A stretch of DNA of 64,000 nt from Actinomycetota bacterium (lineage in GTDB: Bacteria; Actinomycetota; Actinomycetes; Actinomycetales; Dermatophilaceae). The notes under the pieces were generated by a model that searched no databases, was not told the origin of the DNA, and saw only the letters and a program-made list of their open reading frames with translations. Both the position numbers and the translations under genes were made by a program. The DNA lies in assembly GCA_020161815.1 (NCBI GenBank), contig JAIUOP010000001.1:310001-374000 (forward strand), in the 5' to 3' direction. Below are positions 1 through 9,913 of this stretch, piece after piece; within the stretch, counting starts at the first letter, position 1, and each line of letters begins with the position of its first letter.

Positions 1-2
1 AT

Positions 3-1340
3 GGGACTGTGCCGCAGGAAAGGGCCGACGGCGGGCGCGCGGCCTCGCGGGAGGAGCTCACCCGCTCGCTCGGGTCGCAGGTGGCGCTGGCGCGGCGGGA
101 GTCCCCGACGGCGGGTGACCGGTTCGTGGGGATGTCGAGGGCCCTGGCCCAGGAGCTCCCCGCGATGCGCGGCCTGCTCGAAGCTGGTGTGGTCTCCGAG
201 CGGCATGTGTTCGAGGTGGTGGCCCAGACGTCCACGCTCACCGTGGAGGACCGCGCCGAGGCCGATTCCCGGCTGGCGGAGGTGGCTGCTCGTTTGTCCC
301 CGCGTGCCCTCGGTCGGGCCGCGCGGCGGGTCGCAGCCGAGCTGGACGCGGCCAGCGTGGTGGCGCGCATGGAGCGTGCCGTGTCGTCGCGGCGGGTGAG
401 CGTCCGGCCGGCGCCGGACGGGATGGCGTACCTCACGGTCCTGGGTCCGATGCCGGAGGTCGTCGGTGCTCACGCTGCGCTGCTGGCCCACAGCAGGGCA
501 GTGACGTCCGGTCAGGTGCCCGACGTCGACCCTCGTGGCCGATCGGCCGGGCAGGTGGGTGCCGACACCGCCCTCGAGCGGTTGTCCGGGCGGGCTCCCG
601 GCCAATCCCAACCGGTCGAGGTCCACCTCGTCATGACGGACCGGGCGTTGTTCGGCACGGGTGATCCTGCGCGCTCTGTCCACGAGCCCGCTCGCGTGCC
701 CGGGCATGGTGCCCTCCCGGCCCCGGTGGCCCGAGCCTGGCTGCGCGGTGCGCAGCCCTCGTCCAAGGAGCACCCCACAGACGACGCGGCCAACGATGGC
801 GCGGAGCCCGTTGCCGTCAGCGCAGGCCCTCCGACCAGTGGCAGCGCCGAACGTGCGACAGGCGCCAGCGCCGAACCGGCCGCTGCGTGGCTGCGCCGGC
901 TCTACACGAGTCCCGACGGGCGCGACCTCGTGGCGATGGACTCGCGGCGGCGGACCTTCCGCGGGCTCCTCCGTCGCCTGCTCGTCCTGCGCGACGACGT
1001 GTGCCTGACGCCGTGGTGCGATGCGCCGATCGTCCACGCCGACCACGCCGATCCCGCGCGCGCGGTCGGAGCAACGGACTTCACCAACGGATCGGGCCTG
1101 TGCGCGCGCTGCAACCTCACCAAGGAAGCTCCCGGCTGGCGGCATACCGTCGTCGGTCACTCACCCAGGCAGCTCATCGTGTCGACGCCCACCGGGCAGA
1201 CCCATGATGCGCTGGCACCGCCGGTCCTGGGCTGGGGTTGGCGGCCGACACCCGAATCCTCCGAGAGGCATCCCGTGACCTCAGTTGACTTCTGCCGCAC
1301 CATGGAGCCGATCCTCATCGTCGTCGAACACGCTGCATGA
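3..1340 (+). CDS. DUF222 / HNH endonuclease family protein, 5' end outside window
   Basis: Proteins of this actinobacterial type (the 13E12 repeat family) join a helical DUF222 region to a C-terminal HNH nuclease module. They occur in many copies per genome and their role is unknown. The frame is open from the left edge. A GTG at 9 could start it, but the DUF222-like region is already under way there, so I read it as truncated. Counting from that GTG, residues ~330-380 hold the HNH module: Cys-x3-W-C, then H-A-D-H-A-D-P, then NGSGLCARCNLTKE with the second Cys pair, followed by APGW. The middle (~220-290) is a Pro/Ala/Ser-rich linker of the kind that varies in this family. Nuclease activity is inferred from the motif only. 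Confidence 0.85.
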   Translation, partial: GTVPQERADGGRAASREELTRSLGSQVALARRESPTAGDRFVGMSRALAQELPAMRGLLEAGVVSERHVFEVVAQTSTLTVEDRAEADSRLAEVAARLSPRALGRAARRVAAELDAASVVARMERAVSSRRVSVRPAPDGMAYLTVLGPMPEVVGAHAALLAHSRAVTSGQVPDVDPRGRSAGQVGADTALERLSGRAPGQSQPVEVHLVMTDRALFGTGDPARSVHEPARVPGHGALPAPVARAWLRGAQPSSKEHPTDDAANDGAEPVAVSAGPPTSGSAERATGASAEPAAAWLRRLYTSPDGRDLVAMDSRRRTFRGLLRRLLVLRDDVCLTPWCDAPIVHADHADPARAVGATDFTNGSGLCARCNLTKEAPGWRHTVVGHSPRQLIVSTPTGQTHDALAPPVLGWGWRPTPESSERHPVTSVDFCRTMEPILIVVEHAA

Positions 1341-1420
1341 GTGTGAGCGGAGCCCGCCCGTGACGGCGTGCGCGCCCCCGAGGAGCCGATCACTGCCCGC
1401 CACTCAGCTGCGTCGGCCGA

Positions 1421-2638
1421 TCAGTCGGAGCAGCCAGGGACCAGGCCCATCGACGCCTTCAGGGTGAGGACCCGCTTGACCGAGGCCTCGACCTTGGTCG
1501 CGAAGCCAGGGTCGCCGGCGGCGGTCGTGGAGATCGCCGCGACGAGCGTCGGCGCCGAGGGCGTGTCGCCGGTGAGCAGGATGTCGCCACCGGCGCTGAG
1601 GAAGCGGGTCGCACGGTCGGCCACCGGCACGGACTTCACCGAGGCGGCGTTGATGTCGTCGGTGATGACGACGCCGGTGAAGCCGAGCTTGCCCCGCAGG
1701 AGCCCGTCGAGGATCGCCGGAGAGAACATTGACGGGTTCTCCGGGTCGAGCTGCGGGTAGGTCGCCGAGCTGACCATCACCAGGCCCGCGCCGGCCTGCC
1801 ACCCGTCGACGAACGGCTGGAGGTACGGGTCGTCCGCCGTCATCCGGTCATCGATGAGCCCGGCCGTCGTGTGGTCGGTGTTGCCCTGGATCCGCCCGAT
1901 GCCCGGGAAGTGCTTGACCGAGGTCTGCACGCCGGCATCGGCCATCCCCTGGACGAAGGCGACCGTGCCCTGCGAGACGGCCTCGGGCGTGGAGCCGAAC
2001 TGCCGGTCCCAGCGCCCGACCGGTCCGTTCCCCTTGCCGAGCTCGGCGGGCACCGTGTCGGACACCGGAGCCAGGTCGAGGTTGACGCCAGCGGCCTTGA
2101 GCTCCTCGCCCCAGGCCTTGGCCTCGCTGCGGAGTCTGTCCGCCGTCCAGCCGCCCTGCGTGAGGGCCGAGGGGATGGTGGTGAAGTCACCACGCAGCTG
2201 CTGGACGACGCCGCCCTCCTGGTCGGCGGCGACGAGCAGGCCGATCCCACCCGTGGCCTCCGGGGTCGCCATCTCCTGGAGGAGGCGCGAGGTCGCCGTG
2301 ATGTCCGCGCGGCCGGTCTTCCACCCGCCGAGGTAGAGCATGTTGCCGACGTGGGACTGGGTGATCGTCGGCTTCAGGCTCGCCGACGGTGAGCCGGCCT
2401 GGAGGGCGACCATGACGAGCTGGCCCACGCGCTGCTCGGGCGACAGGGCGGCATACGCGGTGTCGACGCAGGAGGCCGTGGGGGACGGGGTGGGCGCCGC
2501 GCTCGTGGTGGCAGGGGCGGTGGCCGATCCGGCCGCCGAGTCCGATGTGCCGGGGTTCACGGCACCGGTCGTGCAGGCGGTCATCGTCACCGCCGTCACC
2601 AGGGCCACGGCTGGGGGACGCAGACGGCGCAGGATCAC
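1421..2638 (-). CDS. Glycoside hydrolase family 3 lipoprotein (beta-N-acetylhexosaminidase type)
   Basis: Likely an exported NagZ-like beta-N-acetylglucosaminidase that trims cell-wall or environmental amino sugars. A basic N-terminus is followed by a hydrophobic stretch ending TMTAC, a lipobox that would anchor the protein outside the membrane. The GH3 barrel shows DQEGG, a VNLDLAPVSD stretch, KHFPG followed by a DH pair, and GVVITDDI carrying the expected nucleophile Asp. I start it at the GTG at 2638: a TACCGT -10 box lies 7 bases upstream, and longer frames would run into the divergent nucleoside hydrolase gene. About 405 residues, normal for a single-domain NagZ-type GH3. Substrate not determined. 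Confidence 0.85.
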   Translation of the reverse strand: MILRRLRPPAVALVTAVTMTACTTGAVNPGTSDSAAGSATAPATTSAAPTPSPTASCVDTAYAALSPEQRVGQLVMVALQAGSPSASLKPTITQSHVGNMLYLGGWKTGRADITATSRLLQEMATPEATGGIGLLVAADQEGGVVQQLRGDFTTIPSALTQGGWTADRLRSEAKAWGEELKAAGVNLDLAPVSDTVPAELGKGNGPVGRWDRQFGSTPEAVSQGTVAFVQGMADAGVQTSVKHFPGIGRIQGNTDHTTAGLIDDRMTADDPYLQPFVDGWQAGAGLVMVSSATYPQLDPENPSMFSPAILDGLLRGKLGFTGVVITDDINAASVKSVPVADRATRFLSAGGDILLTGDTPSAPTLVAAISTTAAGDPGFATKVEASVKRVLTLKASMGLVPGCSD

Positions 2639-2645
2639 CCGCCCG

Positions 2646-2651
2646 ACGGTA
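2646..2651 (-). promoter_or_regulatory. -10 box of the GH3 gene
   Basis: TACCGT on the minus strand, 7 bases before the GTG at 2638. It fits a leaderless transcript and supports the chosen start. Confidence 0.5.
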
Positions 2652-2710
2652 CGTGGCAGGGACACGGCGATCCAAGTCCGGCACCGAGGAGGTGGCAGCA
2701 CCCGGGGCGG

Positions 2711-2716
2711 CACAAT
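2711..2716 (+). promoter_or_regulatory. -10 box of the nucleoside hydrolase operon
   Basis: CACAAT ends 6 bases before the GTG at 2723, so the mRNA probably begins at or next to the start codon. No clear -35 box is visible. Confidence 0.5.
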
Positions 2717-2722
2717 GACCGC

Positions 2723-3694
2723 GTGACACCGATCCCCGTCGTGCTCGACGTCGACACTGGCATCGACGACGCCTGCGCGCTGCTGCTCGCCGCCCTCCAC
2801 CCCGGGCTCGACCTGCGCGGTGTCACCTGCGTCGGCGGCAATGCCCCCCTGGCCGATGTCGTGCGCAACACCCTGACCGTGCTCGATGCCGCGGGTCGCG
2901 CCGAGGTGCCCGTAGCCGCCGGGGCCCGGCGCCCCCTCCTCGAGGAATCCGTGGACGCGCGCCACGTGCACGGCTCGGACGGCATGGCAGACCTGGGGCT
3001 GGCTGCCTCGACCCGCTCACCCCAGGACCGGCCGGCCGTCGAGCTGCTCCGGGAGCTCGCCGACTCCGGGGCCGGATCGGGCTCGCCGGTCACCCTGGTC
3101 CCGCTGGCGCCGATGACGAACATCGCGCTCTTCGCGCGCCTGCACCCGGATGCCTTCGGGCGGCTCGGTCGGGTCGTGTTCATGGGCGGAGGGGCGCACG
3201 TGAGCAATGCGACGGCGGCCGCCGAGTTCAACGTCTTCCACGACCCCGAGGCGACCGCGATCGTGCTCGACGCCTGCGCCGAGCACGGGGTGCCTGTGAC
3301 CATGTACGGGCTCGACGTCTTCTACGACCCGGTCGTCACCGTCGCCGACGGTCAGGCGCTGCGGGACCTCGGGACCCCGGTCGGCACCCTGGCCGGAGGC
3401 CTCATCGACTTCGCCTGTCGCCGCTTCGACAGCGACACCGCGACGATCGGCGATGCCGGGGCGGTGGCGACCCTGCTCCGCCCCGATGTCGTGCGCACGC
3501 AGCGACTGCCCGTCCGCGTCGAGCTCAGCGGCACGTGGACCCGCGGCCGCACGATCGTGGACCTGCGTGACTGGGCCGGTGACATGGCCCATGACCCCCA
3601 CGGCCTGGCGCCCGGCGTCGTCGACGTCGCCCTCGAGATCGACGGGGCGGCCATCGCCGACCTCTGGCTCCGGACAGTGCGGGGTGAGCTCTGA
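2723..3694 (+). CDS. Inosine-uridine-preferring nucleoside hydrolase
   Basis: Hydrolyses the N-glycosidic bond of ribonucleosides to ribose plus free base in the cytoplasm. The N-terminus carries the calcium-binding signature DVDTGIDDACALL, and further IUNH hallmarks follow: PLAPMTNIAL near residue 130, then GGG and an AEFNVFHDPEA stretch. Length 323 residues is usual for the family. The next gene is a ribokinase whose ATG overlaps this TGA by one base (TGATG), so the two are co-transcribed and the ribose released here can be phosphorylated at once. Base preference (purine or pyrimidine) cannot be told from sequence alone. Confidence 0.92.
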   Translation: MTPIPVVLDVDTGIDDACALLLAALHPGLDLRGVTCVGGNAPLADVVRNTLTVLDAAGRAEVPVAAGARRPLLEESVDARHVHGSDGMADLGLAASTRSPQDRPAVELLRELADSGAGSGSPVTLVPLAPMTNIALFARLHPDAFGRLGRVVFMGGGAHVSNATAAAEFNVFHDPEATAIVLDACAEHGVPVTMYGLDVFYDPVVTVADGQALRDLGTPVGTLAGGLIDFACRRFDSDTATIGDAGAVATLLRPDVVRTQRLPVRVELSGTWTRGRTIVDLRDWAGDMAHDPHGLAPGVVDVALEIDGAAIADLWLRTVRGEL

Positions 3695-4524
3695 TGGGTC
3701 GCGTGCTCGTCCTCGGATCGCTCAACGTCGACCTCGTCACGAGTGTCGAGCGGCACCCGCGCCCTGGCGAAACCCTTCTCGGAGAGGGACTTTCCCGGCT
3801 CGCGGGCGGCAAGGGCGCCAACCAGGCCGTCGCCGCCGCAGCCGCCGGGGCCACGGTGGCGATGGTGGGGTGCGTCGGTGACGACGAGGGGGGCACGGCA
3901 TACGTCTCTCGCCTGGCCGGGCGAGGCATCGACGTGTCCGGGGTGCGGACGGTGGCCGGGCAACCCACGGGCACCGCCCTCATCGCGGTCAGTGACGACG
4001 GCGAGAACACGATCATCGTCGTCCCGGGCGCCAATGCAGCCCTCGATGACCGCGAGGTCGCCGCCGTCGACGACCTCGGACCGGGGGACGTCCTCCTGCT
4101 GCAGCTCGAGGTCCCCCTGCGCGTCGTCTGCGCAGCGGCACGTCGCGCCGCCGGCCGGGGTGCCCGCGTGGTCCTCAACACCGCCCCGTATGCCGCAGTG
4201 CCTGCCGACGTCGTGGCTCTCGCGGACCCGCTGGTCGCCAACGAGCACGAGTCCGTGGCACTCGCGGAATCAGGGCTGGTGCCCGGCTCGCTGCTCGTGA
4301 CCTATGGAGCCAATGGCACCGCGTGGAACGGTCGCACCTGGTCGGCGCAGGTCGTGCCGCGCCACCAGGTGGTCGACACGACAGGTGCCGGTGACGCCTT
4401 CTGCGGGGCACTCGCGGCCGCGCTGGCGACCGGTGCCGACGAGGACACCGCGATGCGGAAGGCCCTCGCCGCGGGGGCCGCGGCCGTGCGGCATACGGGC
4501 GCCCAACCCGACCCCGACCTCTGA
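3694..4524 (+). CDS. rbsK: Ribokinase (PfkB family)
   Basis: Phosphorylates D-ribose to ribose-5-phosphate with ATP. It shows the N-terminal GSLNVDLV start, the AGGKGANQAVAAA substrate loop (~38-50) and the C-terminal DTTGAGDAFCGAL motif with the catalytic Asp and anion hole (~228-240). At 276 residues it is slightly short for the family (about 300). Coupled by a one-base overlap to the nucleoside hydrolase, giving a nucleoside-to-ribose-5-phosphate salvage pair. Some PfkB members act on other sugars or nucleosides, but the context favours ribose. Confidence 0.88.
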   Translation: MGRVLVLGSLNVDLVTSVERHPRPGETLLGEGLSRLAGGKGANQAVAAAAAGATVAMVGCVGDDEGGTAYVSRLAGRGIDVSGVRTVAGQPTGTALIAVSDDGENTIIVVPGANAALDDREVAAVDDLGPGDVLLLQLEVPLRVVCAAARRAAGRGARVVLNTAPYAAVPADVVALADPLVANEHESVALAESGLVPGSLLVTYGANGTAWNGRTWSAQVVPRHQVVDTTGAGDAFCGALAAALATGADEDTAMRKALAAGAAAVRHTGAQPDPDL

Positions 4525-4548
4525 CCCACCTGCCGGGGGGTCCTCTGG

Positions 4549-4597
4549 TTAGGTGCGTGGAAACTTCTGCCCTGGCATGGAATGTCCACGCACCTAA
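4549..4597. repeat. Inverted repeat HP1 between convergent genes
   Basis: Perfect 13-bp arms TTAGGTGCGTGGA (4549-4561) and its complement (4585-4597) with a 23-base loop. Weaker pairing continues outward through CCT/AGG-rich flanks. It lies between the ends of rbsK and the methyltransferase gene and could end transcription from both sides. There is no T-tract. One of a series of long palindromes in this window. Confidence 0.85.
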
Positions 4598-4612
4598 GGG
4601 GAGAAGGCCCGG

Positions 4613-5851
4613 TCAGGCGGGCTCGACGACGAGGACCACCTGCTGGCCGGCCACGCGGGTGAGCACGATCGTCGCCGACGCACCCGTGCCGGCGCCGCGA
4701 CCCAGTCCCAGCTGACGGCGCAGCGAGTCCTCGTCGAGGCGCACCCCGCGCTTCTTCACGGTCAGGCCGGTGATGCCGCGCGTCCGCAGCCACGCCTTGA
4801 GCGACTTCACCGTGAACGGCATCGCCTCGAGCACCTGGTGGCGCCGTGCATAGGGCAGGACCGTGTCGCTGGAGGTCAGGACGTAGCCCAGGCCCGGCTC
4901 CACCTCGAGTCCGTCGAGGGGGCCGGTGACGGCGCCGATGAGGCCGGCCTGGGTGACGGCGCGATCGGGTTCATGCACCCACGGACCGATGTCCGCCAGC
5001 GTCCGGGCCGCGCGTGGCTCCGGCTCGCACATCGACTCGTCGACCTCAAGCGGGTCGGTGCGTGAGCCGAGCACGCAGGCGCTGCGTCCACGGCGACGGG
5101 CCAGCGGCCCCCACCAGATGGCGCACTCGAGGACGGCGCCGTCCCAGGAGGTCCACTGGGCCTCGGCGTCCCGCGGCACCCGGTCGTGGGGGAAGGAGGG
5201 ACCGAGCTTGGCCCCGGTCGCCGGAACGGCGGCAGCGATGTCCAGCACCGTCGCCCACGACGGCGAGAGGTCGTCGAGCCGGTAGAGGCGGCGCGCGCGG
5301 CCGTGGATGTCGGCCACCCCGGTCGTGCGCCGGGCCGGGTCGAGCCAGGCACCGGTGCGGGCCCGGGCCGGTTCCAGCGGCGCGCGGAACTCCTCGGCCC
5401 GTCCCACCCTGGCCCGCGAGTCCGGCCACGGGCGCAGGTTCGCGTCGGCGACCGCGGCCGTCACCGGGTCGGCGTCGATGGCGTGCACGGTGACGCCCAG
5501 GACCGACATGGTGATCGCGTCGGCCCCGATGCCACAGCCCAGGTCGTGCACCGTGGCCAGCGAGTTGGCGGCGAACCGGTGCGCATGCGTCGTGGCCACT
5601 TCGAGCCGGGTCGCCTGCTCGAGACCATCGGCGGTGAGGAGCAGGTCGCCGGCGAACTCCCCGAACTTGGCGACGGCCCGCGCACGCAGCCGCTGCTGGG
5701 TCAGCGCGGCGGCCACCTGGTCCGCCGAGAAGCCCTGCGATCGCAGGCGCGTGGTCTCGGCCAGCACCTGGCGCTCGTCGTAGGTCGGCAGGGTTCGGAG
5801 CAGCGCCTGACCGTCGGGGGAGGCCAGCCACCGCACCGTCGAGACGTCCAC
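4613..5851 (-). CDS. Class I SAM-dependent methyltransferase with THUMP-like C-terminal domain
   Basis: The middle of the protein has a Rossmann methyltransferase core: [12 protein letters not shown] (motif I, binds AdoMet), then [15 protein letters not shown]. The last ~70 residues, with [23 protein letters not shown], match the THUMP-like domain of actinobacterial proteins, which suggests an RNA substrate, although the target is unknown. I choose the GTG at 5851 (412 residues): a GATCAT hexamer lies 6 bases upstream, whereas a longer frame would run through the CIRCE operators of the divergent groES. No operon partner. Confidence 0.8.
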   Translation of the reverse strand: MDVSTVRWLASPDGQALLRTLPTYDERQVLAETTRLRSQGFSADQVAAALTQQRLRARAVAKFGEFAGDLLLTADGLEQATRLEVATTHAHRFAANSLATVHDLGCGIGADAITMSVLGVTVHAIDADPVTAAVADANLRPWPDSRARVGRAEEFRAPLEPARARTGAWLDPARRTTGVADIHGRARRLYRLDDLSPSWATVLDIAAAVPATGAKLGPSFPHDRVPRDAEAQWTSWDGAVLECAIWWGPLARRRGRSACVLGSRTDPLEVDESMCEPEPRAARTLADIGPWVHEPDRAVTQAGLIGAVTGPLDGLEVEPGLGYVLTSSDTVLPYARRHQVLEAMPFTVKSLKAWLRTRGITGLTVKKRGVRLDEDSLRRQLGLGRGAGTGASATIVLTRVAGQQVVLVVEPA

Positions 5852-5857
5852 GGCGCC

Positions 5858-5863
5858 ATGATC
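5858..5863 (-). promoter_or_regulatory. Possible -10 box of the methyltransferase gene
   Basis: GATCAT on the minus strand, 6 bases before the GTG at 5851. A weak match, offered mainly because the spacing repeats across the window. Confidence 0.35.
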
Positions 5864-5893
5864 CCATCCCTCCCGCGCGACACGGCCCGACCG

Positions 5894-5920
5894 CTGGCAC
5901 TCGAGTTGACCGAGTGCTAA
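5894..5920. promoter_or_regulatory. CIRCE operator 1 (HrcA site)
   Basis: CTGGCACTC-N9-GAGTGCTAA, against the CIRCE consensus TTAGCACTC-N9-GAGTGCTAA. It covers the -35 region of the groES promoter, the expected place for HrcA repression. Confidence 0.93.
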
Positions 5921-5934
5921 TCCCCGACCTAGAT
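5906..5934 (+). promoter_or_regulatory. groES promoter
   Basis: TTGACC (5906-5911), 17-base spacer, CTAGAT (5929-5934). A good housekeeping-sigma promoter whose -35 box sits inside CIRCE operator 1 and whose start region lies just before operator 2. Confidence 0.8.
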
Positions 5935-5942
5935 TTGGCTCA

Positions 5943-5969
5943 TTGGCACTCTCCTCGTGTGAGTGCCAG
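5943..5969. promoter_or_regulatory. CIRCE operator 2 (HrcA site)
   Basis: TTGGCACTC-N9-GAGTGCCAG, just downstream of the -10 box. Two CIRCE copies flanking one promoter suggest tight heat-shock control. Confidence 0.9.
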
Positions 5970-6063
5970 CGCACCGGCTCGAGAGCGACCCCCGCGACGG
6001 CGCTCCCGGACCACCGCGCACCAGTCATCCCGTGCACCATCGACTCATCCGAAAAGGACACTC

Positions 6064-6360
6064 ATGTCGGTTTCCATCAAGCCGCTCGAGGACCGCATCG
6101 TCATCAAGAGCCTCGAGGCCGAGCAGACGACCGCGTCCGGTCTGGTCATCCCTGACACCGCCAAGGAGAAGCCCCAGGAGGGCGAGGTCCTCGCCGTCGG
6201 TCCGGGCCGCTGGAACGAGGACGGCGACGAGCGCATCCCGCTCGACGTCAAGGTCGGCGACCGGGTCATCTACAGCAAGTACGGCGGCACCGAGATCAAG
6301 CACGGCGGCCAGGAGTACCTCATCCTCTCGGCCCGCGACGTGCTCGCCATCGTCGGCTGA
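6064..6360 (+). CDS. groES: Co-chaperonin GroES
   Basis: The 98-residue lid of the GroEL folding chamber, with the typical start [12 protein letters not shown], the mobile-loop region [18 protein letters not shown], and a C-terminal stretch ending in [12 protein letters not shown]. An AAAAGGA ribosome site precedes the ATG by a few bases. Transcribed from the CIRCE-controlled promoter, with groEL 137 bases downstream. Length and sequence are standard for Actinobacteria. Confidence 0.98.
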   Translation: MSVSIKPLEDRIVIKSLEAEQTTASGLVIPDTAKEKPQEGEVLAVGPGRWNEDGDERIPLDVKVGDRVIYSKYGGTEIKHGGQEYLILSARDVLAIVG

Positions 6361-8114
<1,754 letters not shown>

Positions 8115-8141
8115 CCCCCCCTCCGGCCCCTCCGGCCCCTC

Positions 8142-8193
8142 CCGATTCGAGGTAAACGCGCCCGGGAAACCGCGCGTCAATACCTCGAATCGG
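8142..8193. repeat. Inverted repeat HP2 between convergent genes
   Basis: Perfect 13-bp arms CCGATTCGAGGTA (8142-8154) and complement (8181-8193). A second inner stem, ACGCGC pairing with GCGCGT, lies within the loop, and C-rich and G-rich runs extend the stem outward. It sits after groEL and before the end of the minus-strand SRPBCC gene. Confidence 0.85.
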
Positions 8194-8271
8194 GGGGAGG
8201 GGGGCGATACCACGCGTATGCCGCGTGCTCACCTTTCGTGGGCACGCGGCACACGCGTTTGTGGCGGGGTC

Positions 8272-8712
8272 TCAGGCCTGCTCGCAGCGACGCTTCAGCG
8301 CCGCCAACGCACCCTTGATCGTGTCCGTCACGGCCTTGCGCAGGAGGAAGGCCGGCAGCGGCAGCAGCGGCTCCAGGGCGAAGTCGATCCCCACCTCGCA
8401 GCCCGCATCCGCCGGTGTCACCGACCAGCGTCCGCGCTGCGACCGCTGCGAGAGGGTCGGCGAGGCGAGCTGCCAGGAGTAACCGCCACCGCCGCCGTGG
8501 TCGTAGACGACCTCGAACTCCTCCTTGGCGACCTTGATGTCGTTGCCGATGCGCGCGCGCAGGACCAGTCCCTCGTCGTCGACCTCCAGCGGCTCGGAGA
8601 GGTACTGCCCCGGCCACCACGACGACTGGCCCGCAATGTCGTGCAGCACCGCCAGGACCTCGGCAGCGGGGCGGGCGATGGTGGTCGAGGCGTGGACGTT
8701 GATCTCACCCAT
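8272..8712 (-). CDS. SRPBCC (START-like) family protein
   Basis: A 146-residue protein of the polyketide cyclase/SRPBCC helix-grip fold, which binds hydrophobic ligands; the ligand is unknown. It starts MGEINVHAST-IARPAAEVLAVLHD, the usual first strand and helix, has SWWPGQY after it, and ends with a long amphipathic helix containing LRKAVTDTIKGAL. An AGGAGC ribosome site precedes the ATG at 8712. Single gene, divergent from the PLP decarboxylase. Function not assignable. Confidence 0.8.
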   Translation of the reverse strand: MGEINVHASTTIARPAAEVLAVLHDIAGQSSWWPGQYLSEPLEVDDEGLVLRARIGNDIKVAKEEFEVVYDHGGGGGYSWQLASPTLSQRSQRGRWSVTPADAGCEVGIDFALEPLLPLPAFLLRKAVTDTIKGALAALKRRCEQA

Positions 8713-8785
8713 GCTCCTGACGGTAGTCCTCCGGCCGATGGCCCGTCCGTCGTATCTCCGGGCGCTTGCGGCGCTCCTTCCCGGC

Positions 8786-9913
8786 ATGACCACACTCGTC
8801 TGTGCTTCGCTGCGCGACACCCCCGACGTCGGCACCACCCCCCGCCTCGACCTCGATGTCGAGGTGGCCGTCGAGCGGTTCCGTGGACTGGCCGGCATGC
8901 TGCCCGGCGCTGCCATCCGGTATGCCGTCAAGGCCAACCCGCACCCGGCCCTGCTCCGGGCGCTCGTGCGCGCCGGTTGTGGCTTCGACGTGGCGAGCCC
9001 GGCCGAGGTGGGTGCCGCCCTCGCCGCGGGGGCACGTCCCGAGGACCTGGTGCACTCCAACCCGATCGCGCGCCGGGACCACCTGCGCGTCTGCGGGCTG
9101 CTCGGCGTGCGGCACTTCGTCGTCGACTCGCTCCAGGAGGTCGACAAGCTCGCCGACGAGGTGCCCGGTGCCCTGGTGCTCGCCCGCCTGCTCACCTCCG
9201 GGGCCGGCTCGGACTGGCCGTTGTCGCGCAAGTTCGGCTGCACGCCCGAGCACGCGGTCGAGCTGCTGGGCCGGGTGGCGGCGCGCGGGCTGCGCCCGGT
9301 GGGCGTCGCCTTCCACGTCGGCAGCCAGCAGCGCGATCCGCAGGCGTGGGGACCGCCGATCCACGCGGCGGCCGGGGTCTTCGCGGCGATGGCCTCCGCG
9401 GGCCACCCCCTCGACCTGCTCGACCTCGGCGGTGGCTTCCCCGCCGACCACGAGGGCCTGACCGCCGACCTGCAGACCTACGGACGAGTCATCGAGGGCC
9501 ACGTGGACGCGGCCTTCGGCGATCGTCGGCCACAGCTGGTCCTGGAGCCCGGGCGCGGCATCGTCGGTGACGCCGGGACCCTCGTCGCGCGCGTCATAGC
9601 CGTCATCGACCGGGGCGAGCGCCGGTGGGTGCACCTCGACGCCGGCGTCTTCACCGGCCTCGTCGAGACCCTCGAGGAGGCGATCAGGTACCGCCTGGAG
9701 AGCGACCGGCACGGCCCGAGCGTCCCGTGCGTCCTCGCCGGCCCGACCTGCGACAGCGCCGACGTGCTCTACGAGCACGTGCCGGTGGACCTGCCGATCG
9801 ACCTCCGCGAGGGCGACGAGATCCGGTTCCGCTCGGCCGGGGCCTACACGACCTGCTACTCGACCGTGGGCTTCAACGGCTTCGAGCCCCTGCCGACCGT
9901 GCTCGTCCGGTGA
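8786..9913 (+). CDS. PLP-dependent ornithine/lysine decarboxylase-type enzyme (fold III)
   Basis: Belongs to the alanine racemase-fold decarboxylases (ODC/DAP/lysine decarboxylase group), which remove CO2 from a basic amino acid to make a polyamine precursor. The YAVKANPHPALL motif (~49-60) carries the PLP lysine. Then come HVGSQ, DLGGGFP, EPGRGIVG (phosphate binding) and GPTCDSADVL with the catalytic Cys-Asp near residue 325. GAYT follows. 375 residues, typical of bacterial short ODC forms. The start ATG at 8786 is chosen by family fit. The next gene, an MFS exporter, overlaps its stop (GTGA), hinting that the product or substrate is transported. Confidence 0.85.
   Translation: MTTLVCASLRDTPDVGTTPRLDLDVEVAVERFRGLAGMLPGAAIRYAVKANPHPALLRALVRAGCGFDVASPAEVGAALAAGARPEDLVHSNPIARRDHLRVCGLLGVRHFVVDSLQEVDKLADEVPGALVLARLLTSGAGSDWPLSRKFGCTPEHAVELLGRVAARGLRPVGVAFHVGSQQRDPQAWGPPIHAAAGVFAAMASAGHPLDLLDLGGGFPADHEGLTADLQTYGRVIEGHVDAAFGDRRPQLVLEPGRGIVGDAGTLVARVIAVIDRGERRWVHLDAGVFTGLVETLEEAIRYRLESDRHGPSVPCVLAGPTCDSADVLYEHVPVDLPIDLREGDEIRFRSAGAYTTCYSTVGFNGFEPLPTVLVR

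Noticed and set aside
2639..2971. Longer N-terminus for the GH3 lipoprotein
   Set aside because: It would overlap the divergent nucleoside hydrolase gene and place the signal peptide in the middle of the protein.
5851..6061. Longer N-terminus for the methyltransferase, from an ATG near 6061
   Set aside because: It would translate both CIRCE operators and the groES promoter, and the added residues match nothing in the family.
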